Positions 33,834-41,474 of a stretch of DNA of 64,000 nucleotides are shown one piece after another. Position numbers and translations under genes: made by a program. How positions within the stretch are numbered: position 1 is the stretch's first letter; each line of letters begins with the position of its first letter. The stretch spans positions 1 to 64,000 of the forward strand of contig NZ_CANTJS010000002.1 of the NCBI RefSeq assembly GCF_947654275.1. The letters are read 5' to 3'. A model generated the notes under the pieces. The model saw nothing but the letters and a program-made list of their open reading frames with translations, ran no database searches and had not been told where the DNA came from. This DNA is from an uncultured Oscillibacter sp. (GTDB lineage: Bacteria > Bacillota > Clostridia > Oscillospirales > Oscillospiraceae).

Positions 33834-34841
33834 ATGAGCAAGCTGACGATCCCCTCCGGCTACCGGATGCCCCTGACCAATAATGAGCTCCAGCGGGCCA
33901 TTGAGCTGATTCACGCCGATTTTCAGCACAATCTTACCGTCCGGCTGAATCTCCACCGGGTGTCCGCGCCCCTTTTTGTGGACGGACGCACCGGCCTCAA
34001 CGACGACCTCAACGGCGTGGAGCGCCCTGTCTCCTTTGACATACCGGATGTGGGCGCACAGGGACAGGTGGTCCACTCCCTGGCCAAGTGGAAGCGGCTG
34101 GCCCTGAAGCGCTATGAATTCAAGCTGGGTACCGGCCTTTATACCGATATGAACGCCATCCGCCGGGACGAGACCGTGGACAATCTTCACTCTATTTATG
34201 TGGATCAGTGGGACTGGGAGAAGCACATCGACGTCCGGAACCGCACCGTCCAGTATTTAAAGGACACCGTACAGGATATCGTAGGGGCCATCTGCGACAC
34301 CGCGTCCGCCCTGCGGAACCATTTCCCGGCCCTGTCCTTCCGCCCGGAGCGGGACGTCTTCTTTATCACGACTCAGGAGCTGGAGGACCGCTGGCCGGAG
34401 CTGTCTCCCGCCGAGCGGGAGACGGAAATCTGCCGGGAGCATCCCACTGTGTTCCTCATGCAGATCGGCGGGGTTCTGCATTCCGGTGCGCGCCATGACG
34501 GCCGGGCCCCGGACTATGATGACTGGACGCTGAACGGCGATATCCTGATGTGGAATCCTGTGCTGGAACGGGCCTTTGAGGTATCCTCCATGGGTGTCCG
34601 GGTGGACGCCGCTGCACTGAAGAGGCAGCTGAAGGCAGCAGGCTGTGAGGAGCGCCGGGAGCTGCCCTTCCATCAGATGTTGCTGAAGGGGGAACTGCCC
34701 CAGTCCATCGGCGGGGGCATCGGCATGTCCCGCCTGTGCATGCTGTTGCTGGGGGCCTGCCACATTGGCGAGGTTCAGGCCAGCCTCTGGGACGAGGAAA
34801 CCGTAAAGGGCTGTGAGGCGGCAGGAATTACGCTGCTGTAA
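33834..34841 (+). CDS. asnA: Aspartate--ammonia ligase
   Basis: 335 residues, the usual AsnA length. VERPVSFDIPD, VHSLAKWKRLALKRY, GLYTDMNAIRRDE and the ATP/metal-site segment GGGIGMSRLCMLLL are class II-synthetase-like landmarks of ammonia-dependent asparagine synthetase. It makes asparagine from aspartate, ammonia and ATP. It lies 40 bases downstream of the SpoIIM-like gene in the gltX run and ends at a strong terminator. Confidence 0.94.
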   Translation: MSKLTIPSGYRMPLTNNELQRAIELIHADFQHNLTVRLNLHRVSAPLFVDGRTGLNDDLNGVERPVSFDIPDVGAQGQVVHSLAKWKRLALKRYEFKLGTGLYTDMNAIRRDETVDNLHSIYVDQWDWEKHIDVRNRTVQYLKDTVQDIVGAICDTASALRNHFPALSFRPERDVFFITTQELEDRWPELSPAERETEICREHPTVFLMQIGGVLHSGARHDGRAPDYDDWTLNGDILMWNPVLERAFEVSSMGVRVDAAALKRQLKAAGCEERRELPFHQMLLKGELPQSIGGGIGMSRLCMLLLGACHIGEVQASLWDEETVKGCEAAGITLL

Positions 34842-34844
34842 ACA

Positions 34845-34889
34845 AACCGGTCCTGACGCTGGAGCTCCAGCCGTCAGGACCGGTTTTCT
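34845..34889. terminator. Bidirectional terminator after asnA
   Basis: AACCGGTCCTGACG (34845-34858) pairs perfectly with CGTCAGGACCGGTT (34872-34885); TTCTTG follows. An inner GGAGCTCC palindrome occupies the loop. Confidence 0.88.
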
Positions 34890-34968
34890 TGTGCGGGCCG
34901 CCGTCCGCCCTGCCATGTCCCGGCGGCGGGGAAGAGGGGGGACCGGCCCGGTTTTCTCCGGATGCCTG

Positions 34969-35892
34969 TCAGGGAATCGGAAGGCCGCCGGGAATCCGTC
35001 CCGCCAGCGCAGCCAGGATGGTGAGGCGGTCCGGCGGCACCGGTTGGCTCCCGGCGTTCAGCATCCCCAGGGGGATGGACTTGTTCTCTCCGTGGCAGTC
35101 GCTGCCGCCGGAGACCAGCAGGCCCCGGGCCGAGGCAGTTTCCGCCAGCCGCCCGCAGAGGGACGGGGGATATTTGGAGTACCAGCATTCCAGCCCCATC
35201 AGGCCATAGCCGGTGAGCTCGTCCAGCATACTGGCGAACTGCTCCGGTCCAATCTCCCGCTCCCCCTCGCCGCCCAGAGGGTGGGCCCACACCGGAATGC
35301 CGCCGGAGGCCAGAACCGCCTGGACGGCGGTTTTCGCATCGATGCGGCTGCTCCCTGTGGGACAGCGGTTGATGATCTGGGTGATGGCCCTCTGGAGGTC
35401 CGGGGCGTAGCCGTATCGGACCAGCAGATTCCCCAGGTGGGGCTTTCCGGCGCTGGGGATTTGCCGCAGCCGCTCCAGTTCCTCCTCCGGAAACGTCATG
35501 CCCTGTTGGCTGAGAAAGGCAAGCCTCTTTTCCAGCTTGGCCCCCCGCAGCGCGGCGCCCCGGGCCAGGGCCTGCTGAAACGCCGGATGCGCGGCGTCGC
35601 AGGCATAGCCCAGGATGTGGCAGTTCCCGGAGTCCATGCGGCAGGAAAACTCAATGCCCGGAATGAAGGCCACGCCCTCCGGCGGCTGTTTCCTCAGCTG
35701 TTCCGCCCCGGCCACCGTGTCGTGGTCGGTCAGGGAGAACACGCGGATGCCGGCGGCCTCTGCCTGTTCCGCCAGGCGGAGGGGGCTGTCTGTTCCATCC
35801 GAGGCGGTGGAATGCGTATGGAGATCCACCCGGCAGGCGCGCTCCAAAGAGTCCGCGCCGCCGTCCAGCACCTGGACCCGGTCTGTGCACAT
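34969..35892 (-). CDS. PHP-domain phosphoesterase (RNase AM/YciV-like)
   Basis: 307 residues. RVDLHTHSTASDGTDSP (~22), SLTDHDTVAGAEQL (~53), IPGIEFSC (~78), VWAHPLGG (~200) and GGSDCHGEN (~268) supply the metal-binding histidines and aspartates of the PHP fold. Relatives are 5'-3' exoribonucleases/3',5'-nucleotide phosphatases that trim short RNAs or hydrolyse pAp. It is a single gene, convergent with asnA. Confidence 0.85.
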   Translation of the reverse strand: MCTDRVQVLDGGADSLERACRVDLHTHSTASDGTDSPLRLAEQAEAAGIRVFSLTDHDTVAGAEQLRKQPPEGVAFIPGIEFSCRMDSGNCHILGYACDAAHPAFQQALARGAALRGAKLEKRLAFLSQQGMTFPEEELERLRQIPSAGKPHLGNLLVRYGYAPDLQRAITQIINRCPTGSSRIDAKTAVQAVLASGGIPVWAHPLGGEGEREIGPEQFASMLDELTGYGLMGLECWYSKYPPSLCGRLAETASARGLLVSGGSDCHGENKSIPLGMLNAGSQPVPPDRLTILAALAGRIPGGLPIP

Positions 35893-35953
35893 GTCTGTTC
35901 CTCCTTCTCCAGTGTTTTTTGGGGGCGGTCAGCCCGGGAGGACAAACCGCCGG

Positions 35954-35993
35954 AAAAAAGCATTCGGGAGGCGTGAAAACGCCCCCCGGATGC
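35954..35993 (-). terminator. Terminator of the yabP-yabQ-divIC operon
   Basis: On the minus strand GCATCCGGGGGGCG pairs with CGCCTCCCGAATGC (one wobble/mismatch) and six T residues follow. Confidence 0.8.
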
Positions 35994-36018
35994 TTTTCTG
36001 CTTCCTGGGTTTTATCGG

Positions 36019-36471
36019 TCATCTTCTCCGGCGGCCGCCCCGTTTTCCGTCCATGCTGCGGTTCAGGTCCGCCATTTTGCCCTCGGAGGAGGAGAGGAAC
36101 TGCTTGAGCTTGTCCTCAAAGGCCTGATCTCCGGAGGGCGGCGGAGGGGGGACCGCCCGGACCCGGCCGCCCCTGGGCTGAGGGGCCGGCCTGGGCGCCG
36201 CCGCGGGCCTCGGGGCTCTGGGAGCCCGCCGCTCTCCCTCCGGCTGCGCCTTTTTGATGGATAAGTTGACCTTTCCATTCTCTGCCGACAGGACCAGGAC
36301 CTTGACGGCCTGACCCGCCTGGAGAAAATCGTGTACGTCTTCAACGAATGTGTGGGCGATCTCCGAGATATGTACCAGCCCGGACCCGCCGCCCTCCAGC
36401 GCCACGAAAGCGCCGAACTTGGTGATGGTGGTGACTTTGCCTTCCAGAATACTCCCAACCTGAGGCTCCAT
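36019..36471 (-). CDS. S1-domain RNA-binding protein (YabR-like)
   Basis: 150 residues. Residues ~5-75 are one S1 domain (VGSILEGKVTTITKFGAFV, GLVHISEIAHTFVEDVHDFL). The rest is a disordered Pro/Arg-rich tail ending in GKRGGRRRR. It binds RNA, probably at the ribosome. The start is the ATG of MEPQVG with AAGGAG rather far upstream (about 15 bases). It is the last gene of the conserved run, exactly where yabR lies after divIC in Bacillus. Confidence 0.82.
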   Translation of the reverse strand: MEPQVGSILEGKVTTITKFGAFVALEGGGSGLVHISEIAHTFVEDVHDFLQAGQAVKVLVLSAENGKVNLSIKKAQPEGERRAPRAPRPAAAPRPAPQPRGGRVRAVPPPPPSGDQAFEDKLKQFLSSSEGKMADLNRSMDGKRGGRRRR

Positions 36472-36514
36472 AAGGTTTCTTGTTTCTCCTTCCGATGATT
36501 TGCGGTTACGACGG

Positions 36515-36847
36515 TCAGCTGCCAATAGGGAAGACGTACTCTCCGGGGAGGACCCAGCCAAGCTCCCGCCGGGCGATCTCCTGCATTTTCTCCTGGGTGG
36601 CGCCCTCGGCGATATCCGCCGCCAGGGCATCATTCTTCTGGCGCTGGATTTCCACCTCCGCGGCGACGGCGTCCCGCTCCTGCCGGGCGCTTTCTAATTG
36701 GTCCTGAAGCACATACAGACGCCAGCCTGCGGCGGTCAGCAGCGCCAGAATAACCAGCTTGACCGTCAGACCGGTGCGAATCCGCTGTCCTGCCCTTCGG
36801 GCCTTTGCCGGTTTTGCCAGCTTTTGCGGCCTTTCCCGCCTTGTTAT
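36515..36847 (-). CDS. divIC: DivIC/FtsB-like septum protein with a non-canonical start
   Basis: About 110 residues: a basic cytosolic N-terminus (TRRERPQKLAKPAKARRAG), one membrane helix (LTVKLVILALLTAAGW), then an extracellular coiled coil (LQDQLESARQERDAVAAEV) and the family's GWVLPGEYVFP end. DivIC partners FtsL and DivIB in the septal peptidoglycan machine. No ATG, GTG or TTG occurs in frame between an upstream stop and a GTG after the membrane helix. An ATA at 36847 sits 8-9 bases after an AGGGGAGG ribosome site and gives the usual length, so I place the start there, tentatively; ATT at about 36781 is an alternative. It lies between yabQ and the S1 gene, as in Bacillus. Confidence 0.7.
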   Translation of the reverse strand: MTRRERPQKLAKPAKARRAGQRIRTGLTVKLVILALLTAAGWRLYVLQDQLESARQERDAVAAEVEIQRQKNDALAADIAEGATQEKMQEIARRELGWVLPGEYVFPIGS

Positions 36848-37328
36848 GTCCGCCGCCTCCCCTCGTAAGCACGTTCCTGTGTCCGTCTATTTCTATTGTA
36901 AAGCATTTGCGCCAAAAATAAAAGAGATTTTTTCCGCAGAAGGCAATTTTTTTGCAGAGCTGCCTGGTCCACAGCACCGGCAGGGCCAGCAGCCGGGCCA
37001 GCCAGGCCAGCGTTTCCGTCCAAAAGGCCCACAGCGGGCGCAGCGGCTGGGAAAAGGCGCTGAAAAACAGCGCGCAGCCTCCCGCGATTCCCAGCAGCAC
37101 AAAACCCCGCAGCTCCCCCGAGCTCCGGCGCAGCAGAAAGAGAAACACGCTCCCCCCCGCGGCCAGACAATACAGGGCGTCCAGCCAGCTGGTGATGCGG
37201 GGAAGCCGCAGCCGGAAGGCCCGGAGCAGATCATAAAAAAGTCCCACAGACAGCCCCAGCAGGATGGACTGCCCGAAAATCAGCAGCTGGCGGAGGGCCG
37301 CCCCGTTTCCCGCCCCCATCCTATCCAA
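36630..37328 (-). CDS. yabQ: Spore cortex protein YabQ with an out-of-frame extension
   Basis: The first ~150 residues are typical YabQ: hydrophobic helices (LLIFGQSILLGLSVGLFYDLL, ALYCLAAGGSVFLFLLRR, FVLLGIAGGCALFFSAF) and a basic C-terminal end (KKIAFCGKNLFYFWRKC). YabQ is an outer forespore membrane protein needed for cortex formation. After about residue 155 the frame runs on for 75 more codons of Gly/Ala/Lys/Arg-rich sequence (GGGGHNKAGKAAKAGKTGKG) that overlaps divIC in another frame by roughly 218 bases. Such a long overlap is unusual; a lost stop codon is the simplest explanation. Its start overlaps the end of yabP by 8 bases. Confidence 0.75.
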   Translation of the reverse strand: MDRMGAGNGAALRQLLIFGQSILLGLSVGLFYDLLRAFRLRLPRITSWLDALYCLAAGGSVFLFLLRRSSGELRGFVLLGIAGGCALFFSAFSQPLRPLWAFWTETLAWLARLLALPVLWTRQLCKKIAFCGKNLFYFWRKCFTIEIDGHRNVLTRGGGGHNKAGKAAKAGKTGKGPKGRTADSHRSDGQAGYSGAADRRRLASVCASGPIRKRPAGAGRRRRGGGNPAPEE

Positions 37329-37599
37329 ACAGACGGCTGAAGAAGCCGCCCCGGGCCGGGCCCTGGTCCTCGTAGGTCACAGAGTCGATCCGTCCGTCCA
37401 CATGCAGCTCTCCCCCGTCCAGGGACAGCTGCCCGATATGCAGGTCCTCCCCCGTGATCACCAGCGTTCCCACGGAGGTGGACATGACAATTCCCGTCTC
37501 GTCGAAGCGCTCCACGTCCTCCACTCCGGAGACCGTCAGGCGCTCCCGCCCGTCCAGTTCCAACCGGTGGGCGGCCTGGGGCATGGTATAGTCGTTCAT
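37321..37599 (-). CDS. yabP: Sporulation protein YabP
   Basis: 92 residues, standard length: RLELDGRERLTVSGVEDVERF, then EDLHIGQLSLDGGELHVDG and IDSVTYED, and a short hydrophobic/basic end (GGFFSRLFG). YabP is needed for spore cortex formation and is usually transcribed with yabQ from a mother-cell promoter. It overlaps the yabQ start. Confidence 0.9.
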   Translation of the reverse strand: MNDYTMPQAAHRLELDGRERLTVSGVEDVERFDETGIVMSTSVGTLVITGEDLHIGQLSLDGGELHVDGRIDSVTYEDQGPARGGFFSRLFG

Positions 37600-37653
37600 G
37601 TCTTCGTCCCTCCCTGTCCACAGGATATGTCCCGGGGGGCGAAATCATGACTG

Positions 37654-37887
37654 CTATATTTCTTTATACAGGACTTCGCCCTGCCGGGGGCTCTCCGGCA
37701 CGGAGAGGACCTCCACCGTCACCGCCCGGCTCCCCAGCCGCAGGGCAATCCGGTCCCCGGGCTTCACCTCGTAGGAGGCCCGGACCGGCCGGCCGTTGAC
37801 GCTGACCAGGCCGTTGTCACAGGCCTCGTTGGCGATGGTCCGCCGCTTGATGAGGCGGGAGACCTTGAGATACTTGTCCAGACGCAT
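37654..37887 (-). CDS. rqcP: RqcP, S4-domain ribosome rescue factor
   Basis: 77 residues from the ATG of MRLDKYLKVSRLIKRRTIAN, nearly all one S4 RNA-binding domain (ACDNGLVSVNGRPVRASYEVKPGD). RqcP (YabO, Hsp15 family) binds the obstructed 50S subunit and works with RqcH to add alanine tails to stalled chains. The position directly upstream of yabP matches Bacillus. Confidence 0.92.
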   Translation of the reverse strand: MRLDKYLKVSRLIKRRTIANEACDNGLVSVNGRPVRASYEVKPGDRIALRLGSRAVTVEVLSVPESPRQGEVLYKEI

Positions 37888-37920
37888 GGTTATCCCTTCC
37901 CTTGCTGGTTCCCCTGTGCC

Positions 37921-37946
37921 AAAACTGCCGGCATGTCTGCCGGCAG
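37921..37946 (-). terminator. Hairpin with T-run after hup
   Basis: On the minus strand CTGCCGGCA pairs with TGCCGGCAG around GACA, followed by TTTT. It may end most hup transcripts and lower expression of the downstream genes. Confidence 0.7.
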
Positions 37947-37975
37947 CTGTCTGTCTATGGCGCAATGGGGGAACC

Positions 37976-38251
37976 TTATTTGCCGACGGTATCCTTCAGG
38001 ACCTTGCCGGCCTTAAATACGGGCACCGTGGAGGCGGGAATCTCGATGGGCTCCTTGGTCTTGGGATTCCGGCCCAGCCGTGCGGCCCGGGGTTTTACCT
38101 CAAAAGAGCCGAAGCCGACCAGCTGCACTTTTTCGCCCTCTTTCAAAGCGTCGGTAATGGCGTCAAAGGTGGCGGTGATCACCAGTTCGGCATCCTTTTT
38201 GGAGACCTCCGCAGCAGCGGCAACGACGTTGATCAGTTCAGCTTTGTTCAT
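37976..38251 (-). CDS. hup: DNA-binding protein HU
   Basis: 91 residues, full HU/IHF length: [19 protein letters not shown] at the front, the core [18 protein letters not shown] and the DNA-contacting arm ending [16 protein letters not shown]. It is the nucleoid-compacting dimer. It has a good CAGGAGG site. Its insertion between mazG and rqcP is common in Clostridia and absent from Bacillus. Confidence 0.95.
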   Translation of the reverse strand: MNKAELINVVAAAAEVSKKDAELVITATFDAITDALKEGEKVQLVGFGSFEVKPRAARLGRNPKTKEPIEIPASTVPVFKAGKVLKDTVGK

Positions 38252-38422
38252 AGTGTGCGATCCTCCTGATAATTCTTTTGTTTTATTTCTTATACGCGGA
38301 TGCGTTTAAGACAGGTTTGTGGGCGCTGGATACATCTGACATCAGATGAGAAGCAGAGGCGCGAATCTCCCGGAACCTCAGCGCGGCATGGGACGGTGTG
38401 AAAGCGCTCCGGGGCCCAGCCG

Positions 38423-39247
38423 TCAGGCTCCGTCGCCCGGCGCACTCCCCGCAGCCTCCTTGGCCTGCTGCCACAGGGCAATCAGTTCCGCCTCGGCGTA
38501 CTGGGAAAGGGGCTTGTCCGCCAGGGCTTCCACCCGGCGGAACCGGGCGTTGTATTTGTCACAGGATCGGTGGAGGGCGTCCTCCGGGTCCACGCCGGTC
38601 ATCTGGCCGATTTTGGCGGCGATGAACAGCAGGTCTCCCAGCTCCTCCCGGACGCCGTGAGGCCTGTCCGGCGCGCCGCCGGCCTCCAGGGCCGTCCGCA
38701 GCTCCCGGACCTCCTCCTCCAGCTTGCCCAAGGCGCTGAGGGCGCTGTCCCAGTCGAAGCCGGCCTTGGCGGTTTTGGAGCCGATTTTCTCCGCCCGCCA
38801 CAGGGCGGGCAGGGTGTGGGGCACGGATTCCACGGCGTCGGCGGTGGAGTCCTGGCGCTTTTCCTTCCGCTTCAGAATCTCCCAGTTTACCAGCACCTCG
38901 GCGCTGTCCGCCGCCGTTGCCGTGCCGAAGACGTGGGGGTGGCGGTATACCAGCTTTTGGGTCACGCCGTCCACCACGTCGTCCATGGTGAAGCGGCCCC
39001 GCTCCGTCTCAATCTGGCTGTGGAAGGCCACCTGCATCAGAACGTCCCCCAGCTCCTCGCACATGGCGGCGGGGTCGTCCCGGTCCAGGGCGTCCAGCGC
39101 CTCGTAAGTCTCTTCCAGGAAATTCCTGCGGATGGAGCCGTGGGTCTGCTCCGCGTCCCAGGGACAGCCCCCCGGAGCCCGCAGCAGACGCATGACCTCC
39201 AGAAAGTCCTGCCAGCCGTAATGGCTCTTACATTGAAAATCTACCAT
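38423..39247 (-). CDS. mazG: Nucleoside triphosphate pyrophosphohydrolase MazG
   Basis: 274 residues with two tandem MazG domains. The first (CPWDAEQTHGSIRRNFLEET, LGDVLMQVAFHSQI) and second (GFDWDSALSALGKLEEEV, LGDLLFIAAKIG) each show the EExxE...ExxD metal-binding arrangement. It hydrolyses damaged or non-canonical NTPs and can lower ppGpp. It corresponds to the MazG part of Bacillus YabN, without the methylase domain. It is 56 bases after spoVB. Confidence 0.92.
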   Translation of the reverse strand: MVDFQCKSHYGWQDFLEVMRLLRAPGGCPWDAEQTHGSIRRNFLEETYEALDALDRDDPAAMCEELGDVLMQVAFHSQIETERGRFTMDDVVDGVTQKLVYRHPHVFGTATAADSAEVLVNWEILKRKEKRQDSTADAVESVPHTLPALWRAEKIGSKTAKAGFDWDSALSALGKLEEEVRELRTALEAGGAPDRPHGVREELGDLLFIAAKIGQMTGVDPEDALHRSCDKYNARFRRVEALADKPLSQYAEAELIALWQQAKEAAGSAPGDGA

Positions 39248-39302
39248 AGATTGTCCGCCTTTTCAAGAAATTTCAGCAAAAAACTTCTAAAACAACAAAT
39301 TT

Positions 39303-40919
39303 TTATTTTAGACGCAGAATCTTTGTGATTTTTTGTCCATGGGGGATGGACCGCAGATCCTCCGCACGGAGAATCCGCAGGGCAATGACCAGCACCCCGT
39401 AGACCAGGACTCCGGCCAGAATGCCGCAGAAAACCGCCGCCGCGTTGGCCCCATAGGCGGAATGCCCCTTCGACAGGGCCCGGCTCACAAAGCCGCAGAC
39501 CGCCCAGGCCGCTCCGCCCATGAGGATGGAGGCAATAACCGGCTTGGCGAAGATTTGGAGATACCGGGGCTTTTGAGGCGAGTACTTCCACACAAAAAAC
39601 AGGTTCAGCCCCACGACAACCAGATAGCAGCAGAGGGTAGAGATAGGCGCGCCGTGGATGTTGACGTCTGGGTTTCCCACAAGAATGTAGTTCATGACGA
39701 TTTTGGTGACGCCGCCGGCCACAACGGTGAAAATGGGCAGCTTTTCCCTGCCGTAGGTTTGCAGGATGGCGTTGGTCAGAATCATCAGGCAGATGAAGAT
39801 GGTGGCCAGGCCCAGAATCTGGAGATGGGGCCCTGCCGCCAGGGCCGCCTCCCGCCGCCTGGGCAGCATCAGCACCATGATGGGCGTGGAGAGCACGGAG
39901 AGGCCGATTCCCGCCGGAATGGCCAGCACGGCAATCAGCCGGAAGGCGGAGGAGATGATGCGGTCCGCCTTGGCGTGGTCCCGCTGGGCCATGGCCGCCG
40001 CCGCGAAGGGGATCAGGCTCATGGTGACGGGGTAGACGAAGGAGGACACCATATTGGGCATATCCATGGCCATGCGGTACTGGCCGTTCAGCGCCGCCGC
40101 CTCCACCTCGCTCAGCAGCAGGGCGCTCTGGAGCCGTCCCATGACAATCTTCGTGTCGATGAGGTTGATGATGCCCAGGGCGGAGTTCCCCAGGGTGATG
40201 GGGATGCCGATGGCCAGCACCTGCCGCAGGATGGTCCCGCCGCCGGGGGGCACGTCCAGGGATCTGCTCCGGTTCCGGTGGCTCAGCATATACAGCACCA
40301 GGAAGCACACCGACAGAATGGTGCCGGCGGAGACGCCGAAAATGGCTCCGGCGGCCACGTTGGCCATGTCCCCTCCGGTGCGCTTCAGGAGATACCAGGC
40401 CAGAGGCAGTCCGATGCCCACCTTGCAGAGGGCCTCCAGCACCTGGGAGACGGCGGTGGGGGTCATGTTCCCCTGGCCCTGGGTATAGCCCCGCATACAG
40501 GCCAGCAGACACACGCAGAACACCGCCGGAGCCAGAGCCCGGATGGCCTGGGCGGCCATGGGGTTGGACTCGAAGGCGGCCAGCCGCGCCGCGCCGAAGA
40601 ACATCAGCCCGGAGCCCGCCAGACCCAGGAAAAAGAACAGCCAGATGGCCGTGCGGAAGATTTTCCGCTTCTCGTTCTCCCGGCCCTGGGTGTGGGCCTG
40701 GCTGGTGAGCTTGGAAATGGCCAGGGGCAGACCCGCCGTGGCCAGAATGTTCAGGAAATTGTAAATCAGATAGGCGGTGTCGAAATAGGTCTTGCCCACC
40801 TCGCCCAGGATGTTGTTCAGCGGCACCTTGTAAACCGCGCCGATGAGCTTGACAATGACCACCGCGGACGCCAGAACGGCGGTGCCGCCCAGGAAAGACT
40901 GCTTTTTCTTACTTGACAT
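39303..40919 (-). CDS. spoVB: Stage V sporulation protein B / lipid-linked glycan flippase
   Basis: 538 residues with about 14 membrane helices of the MATE/MOP-type flippase superfamily (SFLGGTAVLASAVVIVKLIG at the start; LATAGLPLAISKL; MRGYTQGQGNMTPTAVSQVLE). SpoVB and its paralogue YabM move lipid-linked sugar intermediates across membranes for peptidoglycan or cortex synthesis. Position at the head of the mazG-hup-rqcP-yabP-yabQ-divIC run equals yabM. A paralogue role in vegetative growth is possible. Confidence 0.85.
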   Translation of the reverse strand: MSSKKKQSFLGGTAVLASAVVIVKLIGAVYKVPLNNILGEVGKTYFDTAYLIYNFLNILATAGLPLAISKLTSQAHTQGRENEKRKIFRTAIWLFFFLGLAGSGLMFFGAARLAAFESNPMAAQAIRALAPAVFCVCLLACMRGYTQGQGNMTPTAVSQVLEALCKVGIGLPLAWYLLKRTGGDMANVAAGAIFGVSAGTILSVCFLVLYMLSHRNRSRSLDVPPGGGTILRQVLAIGIPITLGNSALGIINLIDTKIVMGRLQSALLLSEVEAAALNGQYRMAMDMPNMVSSFVYPVTMSLIPFAAAAMAQRDHAKADRIISSAFRLIAVLAIPAGIGLSVLSTPIMVLMLPRRREAALAAGPHLQILGLATIFICLMILTNAILQTYGREKLPIFTVVAGGVTKIVMNYILVGNPDVNIHGAPISTLCCYLVVVGLNLFFVWKYSPQKPRYLQIFAKPVIASILMGGAAWAVCGFVSRALSKGHSAYGANAAAVFCGILAGVLVYGVLVIALRILRAEDLRSIPHGQKITKILRLK

Positions 40920-41055
40920 GGAAAGCTTACCTCATATTATCAAAAAAATGCGCCGTCCTCTTCCTCTGGGGAAGACCGCCCCGAAACGCGGACGCCTCCA
41001 CGGCCTGTCTCCAGTCTATGCGGCGGGAAAAACAGGCATGACAGGCGTGCCCGGC

Positions 41056-41409
41056 TCACAGCCTGCGGCCGCAGGCGCGGCAGAAGCGGTCCCCCTCCGG
41101 GATCACCGCGCCGCAGGCGGCGCAGCGTCCGTCCTCCCGCCGCAGCGAAGCCAGCTCGGCCTTCAGCACGTCGATCTCCCGGAGCTTTTCCAGCAGGGCG
41201 TCCGTGGGGGTGGGGGTGCCGGTGTGGGTGGCGTAGACCATCCGGCCCGCCTCCGCCAGGCGCGCCTCCTCCTCCCGCTCCAGCTCCGCAATCCGCTGCC
41301 GCAGCCGGACAGCGGAGACCAGCTCCCCCGTTTTCCGGCAGACGCCGCAGGCCGCGCCGGCAGCGGTCCGCCGGACCGTGTGCAGCAGCTCGTTCAGCTT
41401 CTCATCCAT
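41056..41409 (-). CDS. Zinc-ribbon coiled-coil protein
   Basis: 117 residues: an N-terminal segment with CGVCRKTG, an alpha-helical middle (RLRQRIAELEREEEARLAE, LLEKLREIDVLKAELASL) and a C-terminal zinc ribbon (CAACGAVIPEGDRFCRACG). Proteins like this bind zinc through the four cysteines and usually act as small adaptors. No specific role is known. It lies alone between hemZ and spoVB and could belong to either transcript. Confidence 0.65.
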   Translation of the reverse strand: MDEKLNELLHTVRRTAAGAACGVCRKTGELVSAVRLRQRIAELEREEEARLAEAGRMVYATHTGTPTPTDALLEKLREIDVLKAELASLRREDGRCAACGAVIPEGDRFCRACGRRL

Positions 41410-41474
41410 CCAGTTCTGCCTCCTTTTCCGAATCCCCCCGGCGCTCCCGGGCTCCGGCGGGTTCTCCCTGTCTG

